A stretch of DNA of 64,000 nucleotides from Microcella alkaliphila. Its GTDB lineage: Bacteria; Actinomycetota; Actinomycetes; Actinomycetales; Microbacteriaceae. The position numbers were made by a program, and so were the translations under genes. Shown here in pieces: positions 51,856 through 59,895 of the stretch (position 1 is the first letter of the stretch; every line of letters starts with the position of its first letter). The stretch lies in NCBI RefSeq assembly GCF_002355395.1, contig NZ_AP017315.1, forward strand, positions 372,001 through 436,000, in the 5' to 3' direction. The notes below the pieces were generated by a model that saw only the letters and a program-made list of their open reading frames with translations, was not told the origin of the DNA and made no database searches.

Positions 51856-52875
51856 TCAGGCCGATTGGCCCTGCACGAGCGCCGTCGGCAGGATCGTCAC
51901 CCGAGAGATCTCGCGTCCCTCGATGCGGTCGATCAGCAGCCGCGCCATCGTGCGCCCGACCTCGACGGTCGGCTGCTCGATGGCCGTGAGGCGCGGGTTG
52001 GCGTTGGTGGCGAAATAGTCGTTGTCGATCGAGGTGATCGAGACATCCGCGGGCACCGCGAGGCCCGCATCCCGCATGGCGGAGAGTGCGCCGGAAGCCA
52101 GCTGCGAGCTCGCCGCGAAGAGGGCGTCGAAGCTCTCCCCGCGGGCGAGCAGCCTCCGCATCGCCTCGAATCCGCCCGCGGGCGTGAAGTCGGCGCGCTC
52201 GACGAGGGAAGATGCGAGCCCTGCGGCGTTCAGCGCGTCGCGCCAGCCGTCGAGGCGGTCGACACCGGCGGCCATGTCGGCCGGCCCCGCGATCGTAGCG
52301 ATGCGCGTGCGGCCCCCAGCGATCAGGTGCTCGGTTGCCACGCGCGCGGCGGCCCGGTTGTCGACGTCGACGTAGAAGGCGTGCTCGCCCTCCGGCCCCA
52401 TGGGGCGTCCGCCGAACACGACCGGCATGGTGCGGGCGAGGGCGAGGAATGCGCGGTCGTCGGAGTGGTGCGAGAGCACGAGCGCCCCGTCGACGTTGCC
52501 CGCCTGCAGGAAGTTGCGGCTCTTCTCTGCGTCCGTCTCGGGCGTGATGAGCAGGCTGAGGGTGTACTTCGTGCTCGACAGCGCCATCGCCACGCCCTGA
52601 ATCACGGAGGCGAAGTAGGGGTCGGCAAAAAACTTCGCGGTGTTCTCGGGGATGACGAGGGCGATCGCGAAGGTGCGCCGCGAGGCCAGGCTGCGCGCCG
52701 CGCGGTTTGGCACATAGCCGAGCTCGGCGATCGCTCGCGAGACCGCCTCCCGCGCCTCGACGGTCACCTTCGGCGAGTCGTTGATCACCCGCGAGACCGT
52801 CGCTCTCGACACGCCTGCGACCGCGGCGACCTGCTCGAGCGTGGGCGCGCTCGGCGGCGACGTCTCGAGGGTCAT
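51856..52875 (-). CDS. LacI-family regulator (CebR-like)
   Basis: A 339-residue repressor at the end of a beta-glucoside operon. HTH TLEQVAAVAGVSRATVSRVI, hinge GYVPNRAARSLASRR, effector domain FAIALVIPENTAKFFADPYFASVIQGV, VVFGGRPMGPEGEHAFYVDVDNRAAARVATEHLIAGGRTRIATIAGPADM, SITSIDNDYFATNANPRLTAIEQPTVEVG. These segments resemble CebR/BglR of Streptomyces, which binds TGGGAGCGCTCCCA and responds to cellobiose. Two TGAGAGCGCTCTCA palindromes lie before the binding-protein gene of the same locus, as expected for its target. It follows the GH1 gene on the same strand after 36 bases. Confidence 0.87.
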   Translation of the reverse strand: MTLETSPPSAPTLEQVAAVAGVSRATVSRVINDSPKVTVEAREAVSRAIAELGYVPNRAARSLASRRTFAIALVIPENTAKFFADPYFASVIQGVAMALSSTKYTLSLLITPETDAEKSRNFLQAGNVDGALVLSHHSDDRAFLALARTMPVVFGGRPMGPEGEHAFYVDVDNRAAARVATEHLIAGGRTRIATIAGPADMAAGVDRLDGWRDALNAAGLASSLVERADFTPAGGFEAMRRLLARGESFDALFAASSQLASGALSAMRDAGLAVPADVSITSIDNDYFATNANPRLTAIEQPTVEVGRTMARLLIDRIEGREISRVTILPTALVQGQSA

Positions 52876-52911
52876 GGGCGCTCCGCAGTAGAGGTGGGGT
52901 GTGGCCCCATC

Positions 52912-54348
52912 CTAGATCGCGGCCGCGATGCCCTGCCCGGCGGGGGTCGGCGCCGCATCCCGGTGGGCGCGAATGATCTCGGCGTACACGTGCCCGCTGC
53001 GCTTGACCGTGCGCAGTTGACTGTCGTAGTCGACGTGCACGATGCCGAAGCGCTTGTCGTAGCCCCACGCCCACTCGAAGTTGTCGAGCAGCGACCAGAC
53101 AAAGTACCCGCGCACGTCGGCGCCCTCCTCGATGGCAGAGGCGACGGCGTCCAGGTGGTCCTCCAGGTAGGCGACGCGATCGGGGTCCTCGACACTCCCG
53201 TCCTCGCCGACCACGTCCTCCCAGGCGGAGCCGTTCTCGGTGACGTAGAGGGGCGGCAGCTGCGGGTACTGCTGACCCAGCCGCACGAGCAGCGAGCGCA
53301 GCCCGTCGGGGTTGATCTCCCAGCCCATGGCCGTGCGCGGCAAGCCGCGCGAGGGGAAGGTCAGGTCCTCGGATCCGACGAACATGCTGCCGCGTGCATA
53401 CGTGGTGGGTCGCAGCCCCGGCGGGGTTTCGGGCGGCAGCGGATGCCCGCTGACGTTGTCGTCGTGATAGTGGTTCACGCCGAGAAAGTCGAGCGGGGCG
53501 GCGATCGTCGCCAGGTCGCCGTCGTGGATGAACTCGGCGAAACGGTGGCCGGCAACGCTGTCGAGGAAGAGTTGCGGGTACCGGCCGAGCAGCAGGGGCT
53601 CGAGAAAGGCGCCGTTCCAGATCGCGTCGAGTCGCGTGGCCGCGTCGAGGTCGACGGGGTCGCTCGGGTCATTCGGCACCGCGTTGGTGAGGTTCAGTGT
53701 GATGCCGATGTTCTCGGCGCCGCGCTCGCGCAGCGCTCGCGTCGCGAGCCCGTGCGCGAGGTGTTGGTGGTGCAGCGCGCCGAGCGCCGCGCGCGGCTCC
53801 ATGCGCCCCGGTGCGTGCTCGCCGCCGCCGTAGCCGATAAGAGAGGAGCACAGCGGCTCGTTGAAGGTCGTCCAGTGGTCGACGCGGTCGCCGAGCACAT
53901 CGTGGACAGCGTGCGCGTAGTCGAGGAAGCGGTGAGCGGTGTCGCGGTTCGGCCAGCCCCCGGCCTCTTCGAGCGTCTGCGGCAGGTCCCAGTGGTAGAG
54001 GGTGAGCCACGGCAGGATCCCGGCGGCGAGCAGCTCGTCGACGAGCCGGCTGTAGAAGTCCAGGCCTGCGGCGTTGGTGCGCACGCCATCGGGCTGGACG
54101 CGCGCCCAGCTCACCGAGAATCGGTAAGAATCGAGACCGAGTCGGCGCATGAGCGCAACGTCCTCGGGCATCCGGTGGTAGTGGTCGACCGCACGTTCGG
54201 GGGTGTCGCCGCCGGCGATCGCGCCGGGGACGCGAGCGAACGCATCCCAAATGGAGTCGCCCTTGCCGTCTTCGTGGGCGGCACCTTCGATCTGGGCGGC
54301 GGCGGTCGCCGCGCCCCAGAGGAATGTGGGGGGGAAACGGTGAGCCAT
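52912..54348 (-). CDS. GH1 beta-glucosidase
   Basis: A 478-residue cytoplasmic family 1 glycosidase. N-terminal FPPTFLWGAATAAAQIEGA, YRFSVSWARVQPDG, acid/base Glu164 in TTFNEP, nucleophile Glu371 in YVTENGSAW, and the aglycone-site segment YFVWSLLDNFEWAWGYDKRFGIVHVDY. Length is normal. ATG at 54348 shares one base with the upstream permease stop. Intracellular GH1 enzymes in ceb-type operons cleave imported cellobiose to glucose (BglC), which is the likely role here; other beta-glucosides are possible. Confidence 0.92.
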   Translation of the reverse strand: MAHRFPPTFLWGAATAAAQIEGAAHEDGKGDSIWDAFARVPGAIAGGDTPERAVDHYHRMPEDVALMRRLGLDSYRFSVSWARVQPDGVRTNAAGLDFYSRLVDELLAAGILPWLTLYHWDLPQTLEEAGGWPNRDTAHRFLDYAHAVHDVLGDRVDHWTTFNEPLCSSLIGYGGGEHAPGRMEPRAALGALHHQHLAHGLATRALRERGAENIGITLNLTNAVPNDPSDPVDLDAATRLDAIWNGAFLEPLLLGRYPQLFLDSVAGHRFAEFIHDGDLATIAAPLDFLGVNHYHDDNVSGHPLPPETPPGLRPTTYARGSMFVGSEDLTFPSRGLPRTAMGWEINPDGLRSLLVRLGQQYPQLPPLYVTENGSAWEDVVGEDGSVEDPDRVAYLEDHLDAVASAIEEGADVRGYFVWSLLDNFEWAWGYDKRFGIVHVDYDSQLRTVKRSGHVYAEIIRAHRDAAPTPAGQGIAAAI

Positions 54349-55250
54349 CAGCCCTTCACTGCTCCTTGCATGATTCCGGAGATGAGTTGACGCCCCGCTG
54401 CGATGAAGAGGATCAGCAGGGGCAGCGTCGCGAGCACGGCGCCCGCGAGCACGATCGAGTAGTCGACGTAGTAGCCGGACTGCAGCTGGCTGAGGGCCGT
54501 CTGCAGCGTGGGGTTCTGCGGGCTCAGCACGATGAGCGGCCACAGGTAGTCGGTCCACGCCATCATGAACGTGAACAGGCCGAGGATCGCCATCGCGGGC
54601 CGCGCGGCGGGCACGGCGACGGTGAAGAAGGTGCGCAGCTGGTTGGCGCCGTCCACCCGCGCCGCCTCGATGAGTTCGTCGGGGATCACGCCGACCAGGT
54701 ACTGGCGCATGAAGAAAACGCCGAACGCCGTGACGAGGGTTGGTACGATGACCGCGCCGAGCGTGCCCGTCCAGCCGAGTTCGCGCATCACGATGAACAG
54801 CGGGATGATGCCGAGCTGCGTCGGGATGGCCATGGTGGCGATCACGAAGACGAGCAGGCCCTCGCGGCCGCGGAAGCGCAGCTTGGCGAAGGCGTAGCCC
54901 GCGAGCGTCGAGAACGTGACGACGGAGATCGTGATCACGCCGGAGACGATGATCGAGTTGCCGAGCGCGAGCCAGAAGGGGATCGCGTCGAGCACGCGGG
55001 CGGCGTTCGCGAAGAAATTTCCGCCCGGGACGAGCGGTAGGGTCTCGCCGCGCGTCGCATTCGTGCCGCTCGCGACCACGAACGACCACCACAGCGGGTA
55101 GGCCGAGCCGAGGATCCAGGCGAGCAGGAGGCCGTAGCTGAGGAACCCGGGCCGCAGGGCGACGCCCGATCCGCCGCCGCGCCGACGCTTCCGCGCGGAC
55201 GGGGACTCGGGGGACGGCCGGACGGGGGCCATCATCGGCTGGGCGGTCAT
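54348..55250 (-). CDS. ABC transporter permease (MalG/CebG type)
   Basis: A 300-residue permease. After a basic N-terminal tail, six transmembrane segments start with GFLSYGLLLAWILGSAYPLWWSFVV. The ATPase-contact loop is ELIEAARVDGANQLRTFFTVAVPAARPAM, and the C terminus RQLISGIMQGAVKG is typical for CUT1 transporters. ATG at 55250 overlaps the MalF-type stop (ATGA). Its stop shares a base with the GH1 start. No ATPase is encoded in the cluster. Confidence 0.9.
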   Translation of the reverse strand: MTAQPMMAPVRPSPESPSARKRRRGGGSGVALRPGFLSYGLLLAWILGSAYPLWWSFVVASGTNATRGETLPLVPGGNFFANAARVLDAIPFWLALGNSIIVSGVITISVVTFSTLAGYAFAKLRFRGREGLLVFVIATMAIPTQLGIIPLFIVMRELGWTGTLGAVIVPTLVTAFGVFFMRQYLVGVIPDELIEAARVDGANQLRTFFTVAVPAARPAMAILGLFTFMMAWTDYLWPLIVLSPQNPTLQTALSQLQSGYYVDYSIVLAGAVLATLPLLILFIAAGRQLISGIMQGAVKG

Positions 55251-56302
55251 CGGTTTCCTCCCTGGTGGGCGGCGAGCCGGCGTTGCGCGCGGCGGCTGAT
55301 GCGTGCGGTCTCGACCGAGGCGATGCGGCGCGAGATGGCGAAGTTCACGAGCCCGATCGCGACGATGAGCAAGAACAGGAGCCACGCGATGGCCGCCGCG
55401 CGACCGAAGTCGCCGCGGAAGAAGGCCATCTCCCACAGGTAGAGCACGGTGGTCTGGAACTGCCGCTGCGAGCCTCCGATGCCGCCGGCGTTCGACACGT
55501 CGAACAGGCGCGGCTCGGCGAAGATCTGCAGGCCGCCGATGGTGGCGGTGATGATCACGAAGATCACGGTGGGGCGGATGCTCGGGATCGTGATCGAGAA
55601 GAACCGCCGTGCCGCTTCCGCCCCGTCGATCGCGGCTGACTCGTGGAGGTCGCGGGGCACGGCCTGCATCGCGGCGAGCAGGATAAGCGTGTTGTAGCCC
55701 GTCCAGCGCCAGTTCACCATGGTGGCGATCGCGACGTGGCTCGCCAGGACGTCGTTCTTCCACTGGATCGGGTCGATGCCGACGAGGCCGATGAGGTTGT
55801 TGACGAGCCCGGACTGCTCGTTGAAGACGTTCGTGAAGATGAGGGCGACGGCGACCGGGGTGACGACGTAGGGCAGCAGCACGCTCATCCGCCAGAAGGT
55901 GCGAGCCTTCAGGTGCTGGTCGAGGATCGAGGCGAGCACGAGCGCGACGGCGAGCTGCGGGATCGTCGACAGCAAGAAGATGCTGAGCGTGTTGCCGATC
56001 GAATTCCAGAAGAAGCGGTCGCCGAGCACGGTGGCGAAGTTCTCGAGGCCGACGAATTCGCCCTGCCCCTGCAGCAGGGGCCAGTCGTGCAGCGAGACGA
56101 CGAGGGTGTAGACGAGGGGGAACAGCCCGGTGACGGCGAACAGCACGAAGAAGGGCGCGATATAGAGGTACGGCGATGCGGCCATGTCGAGCCGCGAGAG
56201 CGACCAGCGGCGGCGTCGGCGGGTGCGCCCTTTCGCGTCGGCGGGGGAGGGCGTGCCGGGCGCATCGTCTGCGGCCGTGGTGCGCGGCAGTGTGTCAGTC
56301 AC
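55247..56302 (-). CDS. ABC transporter permease (MalF/CebF type)
   Basis: A 351-residue permease with a long Arg-rich cytoplasmic N terminus (about 45 residues), then YLYIAPFFVLFAVTGLFPLVYTLVVSLHDW and further transmembrane segments. The EAA loop is DLHESAAIDGAEAARRFFSITIPSIRP. NVSNAGG-type loop residues and RQFQTTVLYLWEMAF follow. It is first of the two permease genes, separated from the binding-protein gene by a hairpin-containing 83-base gap. Confidence 0.9.
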   Translation of the reverse strand: MTDTLPRTTAADDAPGTPSPADAKGRTRRRRRWSLSRLDMAASPYLYIAPFFVLFAVTGLFPLVYTLVVSLHDWPLLQGQGEFVGLENFATVLGDRFFWNSIGNTLSIFLLSTIPQLAVALVLASILDQHLKARTFWRMSVLLPYVVTPVAVALIFTNVFNEQSGLVNNLIGLVGIDPIQWKNDVLASHVAIATMVNWRWTGYNTLILLAAMQAVPRDLHESAAIDGAEAARRFFSITIPSIRPTVIFVIITATIGGLQIFAEPRLFDVSNAGGIGGSQRQFQTTVLYLWEMAFFRGDFGRAAAIAWLLFLLIVAIGLVNFAISRRIASVETARISRRAQRRLAAHQGGNR

Positions 56303-56337
56303 GAGAGGTCCGTTCGCGGTAGCGGGCTGGTGTGGGG

Positions 56338-56370
56338 GCGGGCTCCCCGCGTCGGTCGCAGGGAGCCCGC
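56338..56370. terminator. Stem-loop between binding-protein and permease genes
   Basis: GCGGGCTCCC (56338-56347) pairs perfectly with GGGAGCCCGC (56361-56370) around a 13-base loop. It lies 15 bases after the binding-protein stop on the - strand. As with the hairpin at 11268-11303, this probably stabilises or partially terminates the binding-protein transcript. Confidence 0.6.
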
Positions 56371-56385
56371 CGGGTCGACGTCGGG

Positions 56386-57702
56386 TCAGTCGACCAGTTC
56401 GTTCAGCAGTTGCAGCGCCTCTGCCCAGGCCTCGTCGGCGGTCATCTCACCGCGGTCGAGGGCCTGCAGGGGCGGTCCGAAGACGTTTTCCTGGATGAGC
56501 GAGTCGTCCGGACCCTTGAACTGCGCGATGACGCCTTCGGCGCGGCCGGCGAGGATCTCACCCACGGGGGCGTCATTGAAGAACGCGTTCGGGATGGGGT
56601 TCGCGGCGAGCTCCTGCTGCGCCTCAAGGGTGCTCGGGAAGGTACCGGCCGCCTCGAACTGCTTGACCTGCTGCTCGGGCTGGGTCAGCCAGTCGGCGAG
56701 CTTGGCCGCCTCCTCCTTGTTGTTGCTGGTCTCGGGGATGGCGAGGAAGGCGCCCCCCCAGTTGGCCGCACCACCGGGGAACACGTCGGCGAAGTCCCAG
56801 CCGGTCTCGGCGCTACCGCCGCCGGCCTCCGTGTTGCCCTGCAGAACCCCGAGCATCCAGCCGGGGCAGATGAAGGTGGCGAAGGTGCCGTCGACGAACG
56901 ACTGTCCGCCGTTCCAGTCCCACGCCGACTGCGCGGCCGACTGGCCGCTCAGCGTCGCTTCGGCCAGCTGGTCGAAGCGGGCGCGGAGCTCGGCGTTGCC
57001 CTCGACGTTCAGCTCGCCGCCCGAGGTGTAGTAGCCCTCGTCGAGCTGGTTGACCATCGCGTTCCAGACGAAGCCCGAGTGGTCGTACCAGGCGCGTCCG
57101 GTCTCGGCGAGGTAGTCGGCGCCGACCTCGAAGTAGCGGTCCCAACCGCCATCGAGCAGCTCGGCGACGCCCTCTCGGTCGCTCGGCAGACCGGCTTCCT
57201 CGAAGAGCGGGCCATTGAAGCAGATGCCCTCCGGTCCGATGTCGGTGCCGTAGCCGATGACGCGGCCGTCGGGGTCGGTGGCCTGCTGGTACTTCCAGTC
57301 GACCCAGTCGCTCGCGCGGTCCTCGATGCCGTACTCGCGCAGGTCGATGAAGCGGTCGCTGACCTCCATGATCGAGCCGAGCCAGCCCTCCTCGAGGGCG
57401 ACGATGTCGGACAGACCGCTGCCGGCGCCGAGCTTCGTGAAGACGTCGGTGCGGGCGTTGCCGCCGGTGTCGATGTTGTTGGCGACGATCCGGACGTTCG
57501 GGTTCAGGTCCATGTACTCCTCGTACAGGGCCTCGTATCCGAAGGTTCCGAAGGTGGTGATGGTGAGCTCGATCTGCTCGCCGTTGCCGCCGGGTTCGTT
57601 CGGCCCGGTCGCGGTGTCGGTGGCGCAGCCGCTCGCTACGAGGGCCAGCACCGCCGTGCCCGCCGCGATGCTCGCGGCGGACGTTGCTCGGGACAGTCTC
57701 AC
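56386..57702 (-). CDS. Beta-glucoside ABC transporter substrate-binding lipoprotein (CebE type)
   Basis: A 438-residue extracellular binding protein. The signal peptide RLSRATSAASIAAGTAVLAL ends in lipobox VASGC, with the lipidated Cys near residue 27. Mature segments: ELTITTFGTFGYEALYEEYMDLNPNVRIVANNIDTGGNARTDVFTKLGAG, GICFNGPLFEEAGLPSD, WNGGQSFVDGTFATFICPGWMLG. GTG at 57702 is chosen because AAAGGAG lies eight bases upstream; other GTG/ATG codons of the frame are too close to or beyond that site. It is the first gene of the operon, under a double LacI operator. Cello-oligosaccharides are the likely ligand from context. Confidence 0.87.
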   Translation of the reverse strand: MRLSRATSAASIAAGTAVLALVASGCATDTATGPNEPGGNGEQIELTITTFGTFGYEALYEEYMDLNPNVRIVANNIDTGGNARTDVFTKLGAGSGLSDIVALEEGWLGSIMEVSDRFIDLREYGIEDRASDWVDWKYQQATDPDGRVIGYGTDIGPEGICFNGPLFEEAGLPSDREGVAELLDGGWDRYFEVGADYLAETGRAWYDHSGFVWNAMVNQLDEGYYTSGGELNVEGNAELRARFDQLAEATLSGQSAAQSAWDWNGGQSFVDGTFATFICPGWMLGVLQGNTEAGGGSAETGWDFADVFPGGAANWGGAFLAIPETSNNKEEAAKLADWLTQPEQQVKQFEAAGTFPSTLEAQQELAANPIPNAFFNDAPVGEILAGRAEGVIAQFKGPDDSLIQENVFGPPLQALDRGEMTADEAWAEALQLLNELVD

Positions 57703-57733
57703 GGGGGTCACTCCTTTGTACGTGGTGGGTGGG

Positions 57734-57751
57734 AATGAGAGCGCTCTCATT
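57734..57751. promoter_or_regulatory. CebR-type operator 1
   Basis: AATGAGAGCGCTCTCATT is a perfect 18-bp palindrome whose core TGAGAGCGCTCTCA differs at two symmetric positions from the Streptomyces CebR site TGGGAGCGCTCCCA. It lies 32 bases upstream of the binding-protein start. Confidence 0.75.
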
Positions 57752-57759
57752 CCGAAGCC

Positions 57760-57775
57760 GTGAGAGCGCTCTCAC
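57760..57775. promoter_or_regulatory. CebR-type operator 2
   Basis: GTGAGAGCGCTCTCAC repeats the same 14-bp core exactly 25 bases further upstream, so the two sites lie about two and a half helical turns apart. Both face the LacI protein encoded at 51856-52875. Confidence 0.75.
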
Positions 57776-57893
57776 GTTGGCGGTCACGCTAGACCGGCCG
57801 CGCATGGTGTGTCAAGGATCTCTGCTCGATTCGCAAAAATGCCTGGTCAACGGCATGCGCTCCGCCCCCGGTCCCGTCGCCTAGGCTCGATGG

Positions 57894-58688
57894 GTGCCCA
57901 TGTTCCCCGCCCGCGGACACCGCGCTGCCGCCGTGGGAGCCGCCGTCGTGCTGCTCGCGGTGGCCGCGTGCGCGTCGGAGCGCGACGTCCCCGAGGGGCC
58001 GACCGTGAGCATCCCGCCGGCACCGTCGCCCACCGCGTCACCGACGCCGATCCCCGAGCCGTCTCCCGAGCCGACATTCGACCGCGAAGCCCGGTCGATC
58101 GACGACCCCGCGAGCATCTGGGTGGTCGTGAACAAGCTCCGGCCGCTCGACCCCATCGACTTCACGCCACCAGACCTGGTCACGGCACCCGTCTCGGCGA
58201 CGAACCCCGCGACCATGCGGGCCGAGGTGGCCGACGCTCTCGTCGCGCTGTTCGATGCCGCGCGCGCCGAGGAAGGCATCGAGCTGCAGTCGCAGAGCGC
58301 CTACCGCAGTTACGCGACGCAGAGCACGATCTACGCGAACGGTGTCGCGGCCAACGGCGTCGAGTACACCGACCGCTTCAGCGCACGCCCCGGCCACAGT
58401 GAGCACCAGACCGGCCTCGCGGTCGACATCGGGGTGCCCGGAGGTGAGTGCTCCTTCCAGGCGTGCTTCGGCGAGCTGCGCGCGGGCGTCTGGCTGGCCG
58501 AGAACGCGCACCGCTTCGGCTTCCTGCTGCGCTACCCCGAGGGCGCGCAGCCGATCGTCGGCTTCGACTACGAGCCGTGGCACTTCCGGTACATCGGCGT
58601 CGAGCTCGCGACCGAGATGCACGAGCAGGGCATCGCCACCCTCGAGGAGTTCTTCGGCCTGCCGCCCGCCCCCGACTACGTCGACTGA
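57894..58688 (+). CDS. VanY/DacB-type D-alanyl-D-alanine carboxypeptidase lipoprotein
   Basis: A 264-residue secreted lipoprotein. Signal peptide with lipobox LAVAAC (Cys near residue 27), then a Pro/Ser-rich linker. The catalytic domain (about 95-255) shows LQSQSAYRSYATQSTIYANGV, the zinc-binding SARPGHSEHQTGLAVDIGVP with His and Asp ligands, and YEPWHFRYIG with the catalytic Glu and third His. It trims D-Ala from peptidoglycan stem peptides outside the membrane. GTG at 57894 or ATG at 57900 are alternative starts. It overlaps the convergent MalY-type gene by 13 bases. Confidence 0.88.
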   Translation: MPMFPARGHRAAAVGAAVVLLAVAACASERDVPEGPTVSIPPAPSPTASPTPIPEPSPEPTFDREARSIDDPASIWVVVNKLRPLDPIDFTPPDLVTAPVSATNPATMRAEVADALVALFDAARAEEGIELQSQSAYRSYATQSTIYANGVAANGVEYTDRFSARPGHSEHQTGLAVDIGVPGGECSFQACFGELRAGVWLAENAHRFGFLLRYPEGAQPIVGFDYEPWHFRYIGVELATEMHEQGIATLEEFFGLPPAPDYVD

Positions 58689-59893
58689 GCGAGCGCGCTG
58701 GCCATCCGGTCGATGACGTCGAGCGCAATCGGAAGCGGCGTCGCGAGGATCACCCGCACCCCGCCAGCACCCGCCGCCCCACACGCGCGACCGTCCGTCA
58801 GGGCGACCCCGGCCTCGCGGCGGAACCACTCGCCGAGGTCGGTCTCGCGCGGGTCGATGCGGCCGGGGAAGGACACATCGCGAAGGTCGATCCAGCCGAT
58901 GTAGCTGCCCTCCGGCGCGACGAACCGGGCGCTCGGGATGCTCGTGGCCAGCCGGTCGGCGACCGCCGCGACCGTGCCGCGCAGGTAGTCGACGAACACG
59001 TCGAGCCAGGGCCCGCCCTCGCGGTACGCCGCGATGTTGGCAACGGCGCCGAGGGTGCTCGTGCCGTGGCCGAATAGCGGACCCTGCTCGACGACGATGC
59101 GCTGGTCGTCGTCATTCGTGACGATGAACTGCGCGCACTTGAGGCCCGGCAGCGTGAAGGCCTTCGACGCGGAGGTGGCAGTCAGCGCCTGGCGGGCGGC
59201 GACATCGTTGACGCTGGCGTACGGAACGTGAGCCGCGTCACCCAACAGCAGCGGAGCGTGCACCTCGTCGGCGAACACCCGCGCACCGTCGTGACGCGCG
59301 ACCACCTCGGCGAGCGCGGCAAGCTCGTTACGGTCGAAGACACGGCCGCCCGGGTTGTGCGGGTTGCACAGCACGACGAGGCGGGCGCCGGCGGCGAGTG
59401 CGGCGTCGATCGCCGCGAGGTCGAGCGACCAGCGACCTTCAACATCCGCGAGGGTGAGCACCTCGATGACGGCGCGACCGTGTCGGGGTGGAACCGTGAG
59501 AAACGGCATATATGCCGGCGTCGGCACGATCACCGGGGTTCCGTCCGGCGTGAAGAGATCGATGGCGACCTCAAGGCCGTGAATCACGTCGGGAAGGTGG
59601 TGGATGCGCGCGGGCGGGACATCCCAGCCGAACCGTTCGTGCATCCAGACGCTTGTCGCTTCGCGGAGTTCGGCGGCAAGCGGACGCGGCAGATAGCCGA
59701 ACTCGCCCCGCGCAACCGCGGCGTGCAGAGCCTCGGTGACGGCAGGAGCCGTGCCGAGATCACTCTCGGCGACCCAAGCGCCGATCATTCCGGGATTCGC
59801 CGACCACTTCATGCCGCCGCGAGCATGCAGCTCCTCTGTGGTCAGGGCATCCCACGATGCGTGCAGTGCCGCGCGGTCGATCGGGGCGGTCAC
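58676..59893 (-). CDS. MalY/PatB-family cystathionine beta-lyase/aminotransferase
   Basis: A 405-residue fold-type I PLP enzyme. Segments: GGMKWSANPGMIGAWVAESDLGTAP (MalY/PatB signature WVADMDF-like), HLPDVIHGLEVAIDLFTPDGTPVIVPTPAYMPF, LCNPHNPGGRVFDRNELAALAEV, FADEVHAPLL with the PLP-contacting Asp, and SASKAFTLPGLKCAQ with the PLP lysine. The C terminus carries GVRVILATPLPIALDV. Likely a C-S lyase splitting cystathionine or related thioethers. GTG at 59893 lies two bases after the pgm stop, so the two are co-transcribed. Confidence 0.88.
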   Translation of the reverse strand: MTAPIDRAALHASWDALTTEELHARGGMKWSANPGMIGAWVAESDLGTAPAVTEALHAAVARGEFGYLPRPLAAELREATSVWMHERFGWDVPPARIHHLPDVIHGLEVAIDLFTPDGTPVIVPTPAYMPFLTVPPRHGRAVIEVLTLADVEGRWSLDLAAIDAALAAGARLVVLCNPHNPGGRVFDRNELAALAEVVARHDGARVFADEVHAPLLLGDAAHVPYASVNDVAARQALTATSASKAFTLPGLKCAQFIVTNDDDQRIVVEQGPLFGHGTSTLGAVANIAAYREGGPWLDVFVDYLRGTVAAVADRLATSIPSARFVAPEGSYIGWIDLRDVSFPGRIDPRETDLGEWFRREAGVALTDGRACGAAGAGGVRVILATPLPIALDVIDRMASALAQST

Positions 59894-59895
59894 GA

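Noticed and set aside
52912..55092. 726-codon frame extending the GH1 gene upstream
   Set aside because: The first 248 codons are Arg/Pro-rich and overlap the MalG-type permease gene out of frame; GH1 homology starts at ATG 54348.
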